Shown piece by piece: positions 30,101 to 45,100 of a stretch of 64,000 nucleotides of DNA (the stretch's first letter is position 1; each line of letters opens with the position of its first letter). Origin of the DNA: Penelope pileata. Lineage: Eukaryota; Chordata; Aves; Galliformes; Cracidae. The DNA lies in the NCBI GenBank assembly GCA_013396635.1, contig WBMW01003269.1:192002-256001 (forward strand), read 5' to 3'. The position numbers and the translations under genes are program-made. The notes under the pieces are model-generated. The model saw only the letters and a list, made by a program, of their open reading frames with translations, was not told the DNA's origin and made no database searches.

Positions 30101-33100
30101 ANCTTGTCCAAAAGGCAAGAGGAGGGAGGGGCAAGGAATGCAGAAGGGAGGTTTCTCAAAGTCAGTCAGTAAATATCTTCATCATTACACCTCTTAATCC
30201 ATAAAATGCCAATTTTAGGGCCAAACTTTGCAACACTGAGTGGACATGCAAAGCAAAGCACACCAGGCTCCTTCTGGCCATTTTAGGAGAGAGGTGCTGT
30301 ACCTTTATGAATTAAACCAAAAACCAATGACTGTAAGAAGGTGAAAATCCCAGCGCTACTCACCCTGCTCCAGGAGCAAGGGTTTCATTCACCCTGGGAA
30401 TCAGGGCACTGAGCAGGACAGAAAGCCTAACAGCTTTTTTCAGCAAAACACAACTTAGTTAAAGCAAAATCATTTCAGCAGAAAGCACATGTGCCTGCCA
30501 CCTCTCGTTAGAGCTGCTATTGCTCAGATACAAGAAAATATATCATTCTTTCACACATCCCTAATGAGTTTGTTCTTCTGGACCTTTATCTCTCTGGGGA
30601 GAGATTTTTATCTTTTTACAATTGTTCCACTGTGATAGCCCAATGACTCCCACTACTGCATTCATAAAATTATTACATACCAACATTCTTAGAATTACTT
30701 CTTAGAGCAGGATTCAGCTCTAGATTCAGATAGTAACAGTTATATATTTAATTATGTGTAGAAAATGAAGTTTCTATTACAGTGAAGCCCTGGAGAGACC
30801 CATCCAAAATGCAGACATCTTAGCTCACAGCACATCAAACAGCATTCTAGACTAATGGCAGCACTGACTAGGCCTTCCATTGGTTATAATACTAGAATAG
30901 GCTTCTCATGCACAGACAGAGACTACCGAGGTATCTCAGCTTGGATTTGAATCCGTGCCTTGTGCTAGCCTCTGGCTGCCTGAACACAAGCACATCGTAC
31001 CATGTGGGATGCAGTCGTGTACCTAAGATAGCTGCAGAATGTGACACAGGACTCCTTTACAGAAACCACAAGTTTTCCATAAACACTTGGAGTCCTGGTG
31101 GATTTTCTAAAATGGCACACTGACCGAACCTTGCTTTTAGGGAGTCATTCAGTTGACTAAGCATAGATATGCAGGGTGATTTGAAATGCTCTAGGATACC
31201 TTCCTTGGCCTTCAGCTACCACTCTAAAATGGTCTCCTCTACATCTTCTGCCAAATATGCCGATCCCACATGGCTATTTCAGAGGCCCTACAATGTCTCA
31301 AGTGGCACTATGTTTGGGCAAGTTAGGGTCTCCCATGTGCTACAGTATATATGGTTGTGAAAACATCTGCTTTGTACATAGCCGTGCATGAAGTCCACCT
31401 TTGTTGCAAAAAGCCTCAATAACTGAAATTTAGCAAACAGTAGGAGGTTAATTACATACCTAGATTAACGAAAATATATTCTTCCATTGAGCTTTACCTT
31501 TTCCCAGCTACTGACTGATTTAATCAATACTAGACTGAATCCTCAGATGGATGAGGCTCTCTGCACACAGACATCCCTTCCTAGAAGATACTCAGGTGAC
31601 ACAGAAGAACTTCTGGAGGCCTGGATAGTTTCAGACTTCATCCTCTTTTGTAGATTAGGTATCTGGGTTGCATAATTGCAGGTGTACTTCTGGAGATAGT
31701 CTCGACAGATTTTGTATCATATCCTGAAGTGCAACCTATTCACCTGAAAATTTGGCTTATGTTCTCCACAGCTGTTCTTTTGAGTAGATTTTCCTTTCTC
31801 CCCATAGCACTACGTAACTTTTGTGAAACAAACTAGGCAGGGTAAGGGTTTAGATTGCATTGTTAAGCACTCAAAGCAAAGTAACAACAGCTTCTAATCT
31901 TTTCTCTTTGATGCATATATTTCACCTTTAACTCAGCATTCACAGAAGAAAATCTTTTCATTTGTAGTCCACTGTTTTAGCACATAATCTTTTATTCAAC
32001 TTATCTGACAATTTCAGTAATTTATCTAATAATCACACAGTCTCTTTTCAATCATCAGTTTGAATTTGCAGAACATTAATCCACTGCAGTTAGCAGTTAC
32101 AGATGGAAGTGGCCAAAGACTGGTCCCTCAAACTTCCTTTTACTATGCCACATTTTTAAAGTGCTCATTCAGTATTTAGGGCACTGACCCACAGAATTGA
32201 TACACATTTTCAGGAACAACTAAGCCAAAGCAAACAACTCATGAAGCAGTTCAGCCCCCAAGTCAGGAGGCAGGAAACACTTGCACACTTCAGGAGATGC
32301 CTGGTGCTTTATGGCCCGGCACCTTGGCTGGCTCCAGAAGAGGCAAGAATATGCATCCTCCCCATTTCTCCAAGTTTGACATTGCAAAGAAGTGTTTGCT
32401 GACAACAATGAAATGTGCTCAGAATGACAGAGCCGTGATGAAAAAGATGAGAAGGAATGGTCTGTGTACTCTTCCCCCATGAACAAAAGACAAAGGTAAT
32501 AGTCTTCTTAATCTGTACTACACAATCCATATGCAGGAAAAAGCAACCTTAAACAAAATGAACATGACTGCTCAGTGCAGCAGAAACTGTCACAGTGCAC
32601 AGAAGCTGCAGTTTATCCCAAGGACATTACCACTTTGCATGATATGTGCTTTATGGAACTAACACGCTATACAAATTCCCTAAAACCAAACAAGAAACTG
32701 CTCTAATTATTCTATTCCCATCCTTTAGCTTGCTGCTGTTTTACCTTTGTTCCTATATTTCACAACTGTTTTTAATTTTGAAAGCTTTTTTTTTTTTTTT
32801 TTTTTTAAAAAAAGGTTTTTCAAGCTCTCTTGATTGTGGTGAGACACATTTTAGGGAATTTTATACAATAAGCAAATAACTTCTGAACTCTCCCAGAAAA
32901 CAAGAGTTGAGTTGTATGATCTCTGTGACACCGCTTTCCATACTGAAACATCAAAAGCTGGTGTTCAGTTTCTAGTGGTTTTATTTCTTGGCTGAAAACA
33001 CTTAGTTTGGATATGTCTGTAAGATATCATTTCCTTTCTGTCATTTATGGACATTCTACAGTTGAAAATACTGCAAGACAAACTTCAGGGACGATTGTTT

Positions 33101-36100
33101 TCAATGTTAATTGAAGACAAAATAACCCTATTACAAGACAAAAAAACAAGCAATTAGTGGTGCAACAAGGCAAGCTGGGTGACCACATAGTCAGAACTGG
33201 TATCTTGTTTTATTGTTTAATCAATTTGAACAGGTTTTTATATATATGTTATATATATATATATACACACACACATAGTTTAAACCAACTGCACACTCAG
33301 GGATGTGAGGGACTACTGGTACCAGTGCTGGCTGTTGATATGAGTAATATGCATGTTTCATCCTTAGTTCTGCCAATATTTTTCAAACCTGACCTACTGT
33401 TTCAAAGCTCAGTCTCTTCTGAGCAGCTTGCCAGTTCTACTGAATGGTGCCAAATGGTGCACTGGCAAATGCACGAGATGCACCCTAAATCAGTTAGCAA
33501 ACAGTCCATGAAAGCATTAACACTTACATCCCTAGAGTCAGTTCGTAAAGGTTTCAGATTTAAAAAAAAAAAAAAAAAAAGCAACGTTCACCACTGTTAG
33601 CTTTTCTGTCATTCACGTTGTTTGAACAGAAAGATCCTCACACGTCTACACTGCAAAACTGCTCAAAACTGTAAGGCTTTCAAGAGGTAGCATATACCTT
33701 GTTTATTTCGAGTGACAAAAAAGTCTTTTTTCCAATTAAATTTCAGTAGAATTTGTTAACTAAAAAAACGTTGTCAGACATGGCTGAATTCAGGGTTGAG
33801 AGCCTTTTTTAAAAGCTCACCTCATCAGAGGCCATCAAGCTTCCTAGCACCAAACTTGCATAGATTCTGCTGGAATAAAGATAATCTGGATAGGACTCCC
33901 AAGCTGTGAGATGAAAAAGCTTTGAAGGTCTCATCTCTGCTGTGAAATGAACTGCACTACACAGATACCCAGCCCACTGGAGACCTAAGCTGATATATCC
34001 ACGTGACTCAGCACCTTACAGACTTTATCAGTTCAGGTCAAGATGCAGCATACTGACAATGGCCCAGTGCTCCAGTGAGTACTGCATGCATTAGCTGGAG
34101 TGAAAAGCCAGGTCATCCTCTCCAAGCAGGACTGCATTTTATCTGTTTAACTACAGTTAAGAGTACAGTAGATGCCCTACTTAGCAAAGGGAGAGACTTA
34201 CCAAGGGCTGCCCTGCTGTTACCCACAGCCTTAAACACCTCACCCTGTGCCACGCTGAGTTATGCATGTGCCACTCTGTAGCCTGGTTGTCACTTGCAGC
34301 TCTGTCACCTTCCACCTCAGCTGCCTGGCCGATGTTTAACAGTTTCTCCGGCTGCATTTCTCCCTTGCTGCTATTAGCAAGGCCTTTCGCCAGCAAATAC
34401 CACTAACGCTGATTACTGTAGCACAGCCCTTCTCTCCTCTGTCCTTTCCCGCTGGCAATAACTTATGGTATACATTACTGAGCCCACTACCATACACACA
34501 CAAAGCTCAATTAGCAGCTGGCATTCAGCACCTGCCCTGACAGCACCATGAGCAGGAACAACCAGCAAGGAGTGTGAGCGATCTCCTGAAAACCACAGAA
34601 CTATGGGAAAAGTGTTATGGGGAACATAGGCTGCATGGGAGAGGATGCCTAGAGGAGAATGTTCACATATGATGCCTCATTACTTCCCTTTCAAACTGGC
34701 CACAGGGAGAAGTTTCCCTTTTCCTTTTTTCCCCCTTCTCACTTGTTTTCATTTTTTCCATAAAATTAACTTTCACCTTCAGCATCAACTTATGCCATCA
34801 GCTGGGGACCTTACAATTGCACCGCTGCATTTTGTACGTAAATCCATTTCAACATCCTTTGTGCTTTATACACCCAATGCCCATGTACATACGCTCTACT
34901 GCATGTGCAAGTGTAGTTCTTCACAAACTTAAATCAACCTAAACTGCCCTTGCTTGAGAACACATTCTAGTACCCCTCCAGTGAAAGCACAAGGCTGTGT
35001 GTGTGTGAGCAGGTGAGGAATTGTTAACACAGGAATTGTAAGGGCAGATGTTAGTCAAGAAGTACCTCATCCATTCTTCTCAATTCCCTCCTTTTCCTCC
35101 AAAATTAACTTCTAAGCAGCTCATCTCCCAGTGCTGGAGCCAGGAAAACTGAAGGGAAGCACAGGCTGCGTGCAATGGAGGAGGTATCAAAGTCACCTCA
35201 GCACAAATTATTTTAGACTGCCATGGTAGCTAGCTCTCAGCTTTGCATGCAAATAGCAGCTCTTAGACTACACTTCCATGAGTTCCTAAAATGATCGTTT
35301 GTGCCACTTGAAACACTAGGCATAACCAGTCTAAAGAGATGTCCTGAGATGAACTCAGTACTTTACTTTTTTCCCCTCAAGTCATTCACCTTGCCAGAAT
35401 CTAAGTCCTCTAAAACAATCTCCTACTCTTAATCTGCATCTTCACTTGAAAACCACATTTTTTTAAACAGAGACTAGTAAAAGGAATTTAATTACAGTAT
35501 AAAAAAAGGTCTTCCAACTTTTCCACATACTTAGTATCTGTTTTAATAACACAGATATTTCCTCAATCTAGAGTCAGAAACTGATGAAAAATACTGATTG
35601 CAGTATACTACCTACAGTATTTTTCAAGTCTTACTTTTAAACACTACACTGCGTCCATTTACCTGGGAAGTCCAGCACTTCTACTGTACTACTCCACTGC
35701 TAAAAAACAGCATATGAAAACCAAATACACCATAGGAGTAAGCTATTTTAGTATGTAATAGATCTAAAACTCACCCTACAGAAACATAACATAGAACTGT
35801 ATGGCATGTGCTTGACATTTGGGGCTTCACTGACTCTTGTAGGAGATATAGAACTAGGTCAGGAGGTATGCAGCAATCCCAACAGGAAGGCTGCAATGCG
35901 TTGAGGTGCCTGTGATGCACAACACCGCTCCTTCGGTGCCTTGGCTGCCTTCATCCCTGTGCTGTGCCACAAAGGCCTGGCTGCAGGAGGGGAGCCTGCA
36001 GGCAGCTCCTCCTCAGCACCTGTGTGGCCTTGCCTTTATCTACCAATGCAGCAAGAGGTTCTCATGATCTGTTTGACTGCAGAAATGACAGCTGTCTCCT

Positions 36101-39100
36101 TGTGACGAAATCCTGAAATAGTTTAAATAGCCAAAAAGGACAGTCTGTGCTCTGGATGAGGTCTGCATGCTATGCTGCGCAGGAGTTGGAGACATGTTTC
36201 ACGTTACTTCACTTGGGGCACCCAGCATCTAAAGGGACACAAGATTATCCATGCTATTTTCTTCTTATAGTGTTAGCTCTAATAAATAGCATTTAAATAA
36301 TACTTTACAGAGTCTTTCTTACGGGATCATAATGGACCAGAACCTCCCAATGCAAACCAAGGTGATGAACAAGTATTTCTGACATAGGACTAGTCCCTAG
36401 ACATTACTACATGGCACCATTCTTCTTTCCTCTGGTATTACTGCATGTGCAGGTGTACACATGGTGGTGTGTGTGTGTGTGTGCATGCAGATAGGCAGGT
36501 ACAGTTACTTACTACTTGCTTATGGTTATTTACTTTAGTTACTTATTAATTTACTATCCACCGTATTAACCCTCCTGCACAGCCTACTGTGCTCAGCTAA
36601 GCAGAGTGAAGCAGACAAGCAGAGATTCTGGCCCCCTGTTCCACCCCATCTATTTGTTTTGTGGTCAGAAAGTCAAATACTCTTGCTACCGAATGAACCT
36701 ATAAAAGTAATGTTTATGCACCGCTGCACACTAACATTGGAACAAAGTTCATGAAAGAAGCAAACTTCAAGAGTGCACTAGACATGCTACTCATTTCCCA
36801 TGTAAAGAAAAAACCTTAAAAGTTAGCAACTACTAACTTGGCGTTCTGCTTCCATGAATATATTTCAGTAACTAAGTTTTGATTCTAGAATCCTTTTCAT
36901 GTTTCTTACTAACTTGTATTTTTTCTGGCCCAGCCTTTTTAGCTGGTAGTCAAAACAATTTCATCATAAAAGCAATTAAAATAAATGTCATATTTCTAAA
37001 TATCAACAAAACAAAAAATCATTTCAGGCACCATAGCCAGCTACTGAAATCATGGCATATGTGAATGGAAACTTTAGTCAGTAGCAACAAGATACAGAGC
37101 ACAAATAACACAATAACCAGACACTGCTTTGTGGAATAATGATACAGCTTTCTTCCAGTTTGTTTTGTTTGTCTATTTCTAACAGTCCTATGTATTGTTC
37201 CTATTTAAAAAAAAAAAAAAAAAAANNNNNNNNNNNNNNNNNNNNNNNNNNNNAAAAAAACAGAACAAAATGCTAAACCACAAAAATTATGATGATTTCA
37301 AAATCTGGAGAAAATAAAACAAGATGAAGACAACTGAAATATTTTCCTCAGATTATTCTGAAATGCTGTGCTTTCATCTTGCATTTTCATTTCAAACTGC
37401 CTAATTTTTAAACACTGCTATAAATTCAGCTTCTAACAAAAGAATAATTTTGAGCAAAAACACTTCTCCAGCGATTATTGTCCTATTCGTTCTGGTAATT
37501 ATGAGGTGTATAAAAATTATTAGGGAATCCATTAAGTAAATCCTTTACAATATAGATAACCTATTTCACTGCAAGAATATTCTGTTGGAAATTCTAAAAG
37601 CGTGATACTTTTGGAGTTTTAGCCCAATTCCAAAAGAGCTAATCAGATATAGTTCCTCTGGGGAAAAAAAAAAAAAAAAAAAAGGAAAAACAGGAAGAAA
37701 TCTCAGAGAAATAGCCCTTAGGTTTGCAAAAATACATACATTACCTTAAGTTTCTCCCAAATCGTTGCATTTAATACAAATTACGTTTGATTCAGGCTGA
37801 ACTAGAACAGTTTTTCCCACATGTACTAAAATCATACAAAGACCAAAGATGAAGATGTTTAAAGAATGCAGAAAATTTTCAAGAAGATATTTTGATTGTC
37901 ATTTAAAAAAACTGCTCCTCACATTTAAATTTTCAATTTATGAATTTAATAGCTTAAAAACAAAATTTTGAATACTGTCTTTTCAAAGATTACTTCAAGT
38001 TACTGCTCTAACTGCAAGAGCAATGGAGGGCTCCAGATACAGGCTTTAAACTGTGAAATAAAGGATTTTTACTCACCAAATACTGAAGATTAAGGAACTG
38101 AGTCAGCTAACAAGGTGGAATGGTAAAAATATGAGAACTTGAGAGTGATTTCAAGCTAACTTTCATACTATAGTCCTCCTAATTTTATAACCAATTTCTA
38201 AAAAAAGACTGCTTCACTTTTATTGCTAAAGATTCTAATAACATGATGCAAAATATCAACAGAGAAAAGCAAAACCTCTTGCTGAGGTTAATGCTCTGCC
38301 TCCTTACAGCCATGGCTGGAGACCATAAATTCAGTTTGAACACTGAAAAAATAGAAATAATTGTTTTACATGTCTTTATTCACTTTTTTCATGCTTTGGG
38401 CACCTGCCTTCTTTTTAAAAGAAGTTATATGTTTCTAAATGAGGCTGCACAGACTCTCCTTAGTAAATTCTTACCTTTATTTTACTCTGAAATATCGTAT
38501 GAAGTTTATAAAGATTTAACACACATTAATAAAGAATGCAGAAAAAAGATCAAATAATAGAAAAAGTACAAACCTCTGATTGTACATGCCCCGAAAATTA
38601 TAATTTGCTCTATAATTGGGGATTGGCTTTGGATCTAATGGCCTGTAGATGGCAGGCTCTCCTCTTTTCATAGCCAGACCGTTCAGCTCCACTGTTGGAG
38701 TTATACTGCCTGGAAAAAACAAGAGCATACATAAGGCATTAAACCACAAATGCTGCAAGACACACATGCAGGCCTGAGATGAGCAGCAAGAGAGCTGTAA
38801 TACAGTCAGAAGTTATTTTTTGCTCTTAAGGTAAAAACTAAGTAGCTACAGTGGTATTTCACCACCTCTACAAGATGGGAATATAGATGCCAATTTAATC
38901 AAAAGCAATGAAAAAGAACGTCAAAAACTTTATGCAGTTTCAGTAGATTAAGCTTCACAGACAATAAGAAAATCAGTACAATAATCAAGATGGTTATTCA
39001 TCTCTTGAAAGCGCTTATAATACAATATAACACATTCTGAAATTATAAAGATAAAAGAGTAATGTTTCTTCCCACTGAATACCATTAAATACAAATCACA

Positions 39101-42100
39101 AATTGAGTAAAGAGGCACTGAAACAAACAGGCAGCAATATACGTTACAGGAGTCATTTGGTAACGTTATGATAGCAGTCAGAAAAATTGTTTTCTCTGCA
39201 AGACTTGAAACTCCAAGACTATCACTAAAAACTAATGACCTAGCAGGAATGATCTAACAAACTGGAACTGTAACTACTGGACATCAGCATCACTGCAGCC
39301 GTCTACTGGTGACAGAATACAAAAACCCCACCACTTGCACACTTCCATCCCAGCCAAAATGTCAAACATGAAGCTACAATGTAGTTTCATTAGGATTTTT
39401 TTTTTTAAATAATATGTATTATAAATGATATGTTATTCCCCACCTCTCTGTTGTGAGAAAACAATGAAGGAGCAAAACATGCATTCCAATAAAAAAATAT
39501 TTAGTATTTTCTCAAAATACTGTTATAACAATTTCAACTGAACCTAGCCTTAAAACAGTTAGAACAAAAGTGCCAGACTGCCGTTAAGACTTTATATACC
39601 AAATGATGAAAGTTTTTATGCAGTACTAATACAGAAACTTTTATCAACTACAATGTTGGTGTTTCCTAAAGCAAGGAATCACTGTGAATCCAGCTACATA
39701 ACAAAAATGAAAAAAGTCATTTTGATGAGAAGATTCCTCTGTATATACAATACACCATTCTTAAAGCAAAAATACAGTTATGTGATACAATTTTTAATAA
39801 ATTCTTTTAACACCTACTTCTTTTATTAGCAGCTTTTCCATTTACAAATATGCTAAAATTCAAAAAAAAATTCCAGAAGCTGAGTGATATTGTGTGATGC
39901 ATTGACCTCCAAAGGAGCAAGAGAATATCATGGCATCACTTGCAAACAATCCTTAATGGCTAATGCTCAGGATAATACTCCTAAGCTCTAAAGGAAAGCT
40001 AGTTCTGCTTTCCTACAGCATAGAGAGGATTAACTGCAAAATGTCTCCACTGCAAGAAAGCGTCTGAAATACATATATATATATATATATTTTTAAAGGG
40101 GACTGAGCCCCAGACAGAAAGAAAGAAAAAGGAAAAAGGTGAGTGTAAAAAAGAAGAAAAAAGAAGAGAGAGAAAAAAGCAAGATTTCTTTTTCCTCACT
40201 ACTTTCTTTCTTTTACATTAGTGTGAAATAAAGCTAGGAATAGTGTTTTTTACTGTCTTTCTTGGACAAGACAGAACATGAGGCTGAGATGTCAGTCACT
40301 CAAAAGGTGTTGCATGTATAGAAGGCAACTTACAGATAACACCACAAAATGCAGAATGCAAAACAGAAATATATGTTCTTTTAATTGTTTGAACAACTTC
40401 TAAAGCTATTTTGAGGCTTTCTGAAAACACATGTTCTTAAGAAGGAAAATGTATAATGCAGGAAACTAACCCTCAAAGTTCCCATGCCAAAACTTGACCT
40501 TAGGTTTACACCACAGACATAATTTCACAGTAAAATTTGGCTCTTCCATGGGAAAAATAGCTAAATAATTCTTAAAAAAAAGTTTTACTATAGTACTAAT
40601 AGTCAGCTCAATGTTTCTGTCTTCTGTGTCCACTGTTGATCACACACAATCACTTTGTATACAGCTGAACCTTATGTAAATAATATTCACTTAGATTTGA
40701 TTGTTTGAAGAATGCACATTACAAACTCTCCTGCGCAAACTCACTAGAGGTTCCCAGTTAATCTTACCTGTAAAACAACTCTGTTGACTGTCATCTACCA
40801 ACTTAACCTACACCTTGATAAATTTACTTATTTGTGGTACAATATTCCAAAATTTCAACAAGATTTATTATGCAGAGGAAAATGTCATACCTGGATTATT
40901 GTTAACATTATTTTTGGGTGGTCTAGGAGTTGGTTTAGGAAGGGTAGTTTCATTCAAAGCTTTGCTAGCAGCAGCATGTTGGGCCTTCTTAATACTGCTT
41001 CCTTCAGCTTCCCATGTCTGTTCTCCAAGAGTCAGCTGCACTGTGAACATCTTCAAGACAAAGAACAGGTGAACACTGGCAAGATTATCACTGCAGAATA
41101 GATCAATCTGTATGAAAACCTATGAGGCTGACGAGCTGATGTCCTCTTCTTACATTAAATTCAACTCTCAGATAACACATCTGATTCCTACAGAGATCAG
41201 TGGGTCCTTACCAGTGGACAACATTTAGTGTTTCAGATGGCAAAGTGAAATAGCAAAATGTTAACATCACAAAAGAAGAGAACACTTTTTAAACCAAATA
41301 ATAACTGTGCAAACTGGTCCTTTGTTCTTGGAAGACTATATAGAGGTCAGTTAAGATGCTATTTCTTCACACATTTAGCCACTTCTGCCTGTGGTAATAG
41401 GTGAAGACTGCTAACAAAACCACACAATTTTGTAACAAATCTGAATGGATTTAAATGACTGCACACTCTTCAAGATAGCCGAGAATTTGGCCCAAATATT
41501 TTTACACTGTGAAAGGACTTCTCACATAAACCGATTTCTGAGCATAATGTGTATTTATTGTAAGGGCCGAGTCACAACTCAAGTATGTTCAACAATACAA
41601 GGTAAGAAAAAAAAAAAGTATCCTTTTGAATGAAACTACAGTTCTTTAATGTTAATTCTAAAAGTGAAGATAGGAAATATAAAAAAAAAAAAATCACAGT
41701 TCAAAAACTGACAGCTGATAAAACTATATACATTTCAAAACCTGTGATAAAGGATTATTCCAAGCAGTATCTGCTGTGCAAGCTGGGAAGATAAATCTCA
41801 ACACACATTGGAGACACTGGATAGATTCTGTATGATATGTACGTGTTCTGTTTGAATTTGAGCATCAACAAGAGGAAAAAAGATAAGAAACTAATGTCTT
41901 TTCCATACAAACTCTACATACATGAAGCAGGATTTAATTGTCAGATATACATGGTAAACACTAAGATAGCCCATTTGTGAGATAGATTTAACGTACTTCA
42001 GGTAACACAAAGAAATCTATGTATTAGAGTCAGTAGCATATAAAGCAAAATGTTCATTTGGATAGTTATTTGCTCTATACTTTTTAAAGTTATTTAAATT

Positions 42101-45100
42101 AGCTAAATTCAGAATCAGGTATCTAGAGATAAGTATGATGGACAACCTTTAAATCTGCCTTTACATATAATTCTGTTAAGCAAATACTTGCACACAACCA
42201 TTTGAACAGAAGTACACACGTGTCCCAACACATGAACACAGTGCATTTGAATTGAATTCTATATATTCATATTTTTAATTACAGGCCTGAATTTTTTCCT
42301 ACTGTAAACTTCAGAAGCATCGTGCAAGACCCTGGATCACAGTTCCTATCACCATTTCATTTTTTCACAGCAGTCATGACAATTTCCTCATATATGAGGG
42401 GGAAATGAAAGAAGTCTCTTAACTTTGCATTCTGCCAAATGCTATCTCCCAAACCTGAAAGCTAAGGTGAGTAATACAGCTAAACACCCGTAATTATATG
42501 TTATCAAAAAACATATATCCTTACTCCTAACACAACTGATTTTTTTTCTGCTTCTGAAGATATTCATATTTTGCAAGAAAGGAAGAGTACAACCTTGAAT
42601 TTCAATAAAAATATGCTTGCTAATGGCTACTTCTCTACCTGTAACTCCCTTCTTAGTGCTTAGAGCAACAAAATGGAACAATTCAAGTTAATAAAGGGCT
42701 TGCTCAGTAAATTTCTATAGTTGGAGACCTAACTTTCTTACTTACTCTTCTGATAAAAACCTCCTGGAAAAAAAAGAAAACAATTGGTCAGAGTTTAATT
42801 AATTATGGAGCTAGTAGGTGGGAACTTAATTAAAGGAATAAAATTGGCTAAAAACAAAGTCTGGAGCAGCCAACAAAATTTTCAAGCTCTAAGACCCAAG
42901 CAGACAGTTCTGCTATAAACAGACAGGCATTTCTCACTAATTTTTCATGGAAGTTTTTATTCTTTAAGTTTAACCTAACTACCTGTCGTCAAGACAGCAG
43001 AAATGCAAAGGCTATTGCCTTGTGCTTGTTTTCACACCACTGAGTTCTCGAGGTCAGTTAGTCCCCTTTCGCTCTGGCAACTCTTCCCTCCTCATATTTT
43101 CTGCATGCCAAACTCTCCCCTCCTCCCCAGCACCTTTAAGCACGATGTCCCCCCAACACTTGTCCTTTTCTCTGTACTTGTAATTTCTTTCCCCATTCTC
43201 TCTTTTGTCCCCTGAGACGCCACTGACGTAGAGGCACACAAGAAAGGATCGCTCTGACAAATACACTTGAAGACACAGTTTATGCTAACAAAGAGCTTCT
43301 GATTTTTCTTATGAAGAATCCAGGTGGAGGGCAGACCCACAGACATTCTAACCACATTGTAAACAAGTGTCACTTCTCTCACAGCTCCGCTGTTTCTATC
43401 TTCCTATTTAATCTTTCTTGCCAAAACATACTTTCCAAAGACAACCAGAAAAAAGGATGTAAAAATTTACTAGCATTTCTGGTAGAGCATGTCTCTGAAT
43501 GTCATGAAAACCACTCGTGGACAGGAACACGGTATGTGTGGGAGCAAAGCAACGTGAGACTCCTTAAACACAGAACAGCAGCAGCAACACATCCTTGAGG
43601 TCACGTTTTCTAGAGCAGACTCAGCTCTGATTCACACATTCTATCAGGTAAACTAGCGACACATTATACAAAGTTGCTAACACAGTCATAATTTCTATAT
43701 CTACGCTTTCCAAAGGCTAAAGGTGTATCAGTCTGCATAATCTTATTATCACTCTTGTTCTTCATCCTTTCCCCTCCTGTGCCATTCTCACTCGCTGCAC
43801 AGGACAAAATTAGACTTAACATTCTTCTGAGCAATCACGTCTGCACAGCACGTAACATTTTTTGATCACTATGAGCATAATTAAAAATAATGAGAAGTGA
43901 ATCAAAAACCTGAAGAATTAAGAAACCCGTGGAAAATCCGTCTTTTAAAAAAAGTGCAGCTAACAAAGGCTGAAGTATTTTCCATGAGTCTAGTTCCTTG
44001 GAAAATAATAATATATGTGAACTGTATCTTATCCTGCTAAAAGTTAAGCTGTAATAAAACGCATTACTTCACTGTTGAGAAATACAAACAGCAAAAACCA
44101 CACCTTTTGGCATGACTGAAGCACTTAAATCCCAGTCATGGAAAACAAAATAAATATGCAACCCCACAGGGAAAAGTTACAGAAAGCACAGCAGATTTAA
44201 CACATCACAACCTAAAGCCAACCACCTCATGAATCACTTGGTGCCAAACACTTCCAGGGAGAGGATGAGAACTGCAATTCCCATTGATGACAAGTGATGC
44301 TGAAAGCCTGCTCATTCTCACCAGCCCTGCATCTGCTGACATCATTTCCGCCCAGCATAAAGCACGCACAACAGCAGCCAAATCAGAATGTCAGGAATCT
44401 GCACCAGTTCTATGCTAGCTGACAACACGATGGGCTAGGGAAACATGGGCCAGTGGCAATGAGGAGCCCAATGCTGAAACTTTATCAATCTGCAAGTTCA
44501 AGCCTACTGTTGTATTCAGTTTTGCCACTGTAGAAACAACTGAGTACAAAGCAGCTACTATTGTCATTTTCTCTCTTTGACTTTATCAGGTTTCTTTCTC
44601 CTCCCCTAGAGTGCTCCTGACTGGGGAGGAAATTCAAAATCATTTGAAAATGATTACTATGAGACTATCCCTCTGTGTTCCCTGTCACCTGAATGCATCC
44701 TAATTTCTACTTGCGAAATGAAGCTGGATAACTGGATCAACATGAGAACTGATGAGAATTGACAGCCACCTCACTATGAACTTTAATGCTACAACCATAT
44801 TAGGAGTCTTAATATCACTGCAGATCTTAAGCTTGCACAGAACTATAAATTCTGAAAGAAGAAAATTCTGAAATTCAGAAAGAATAATACAGTCTGTGCC
44901 CTGTAACGCAAGATCCAAAGATATAGTAGCTTCACAGATACAGAGTCATACAAATAAGCTCCTGAAAAATGACACTGACTAGCGTCGTAGCAACCTGCAC
45001 TACCGTGAAATAAATTGAAATAAATTCAGAGTTCATTATCAGAGGCATGCCAACTGGGGAGAAGGATTCACACATCTTAAAAAGCAAACACTCCATAATG

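Larger units (their letters stand above)
15721..38573 (-). other. STAU2: Largest STAU2 intron in the window (22.9 kb), splitting dsRBD2
   Basis: It runs from GTTTGT donor (38573) to TTCTTTACAG acceptor. It holds two CR1 fragments (17.4 and 20.4 kb), the unclassified block at 18-19 kb, several ~20-nt A or T tracts (24513-24533, 28610-28629, 32786-32806, 33562-33580, 37664-37683), simple repeats, one N at 30102 and the N gap at 37226-37253. I found no additional convincing exon or nested gene. Confidence 0.9.

Noticed and set aside
33157..33600. 147-codon plus-strand open frame
   Set aside because: It runs through a TA/CA microsatellite and into a poly-A tract, giving artefactual YIYTHTHS and poly-K residues.
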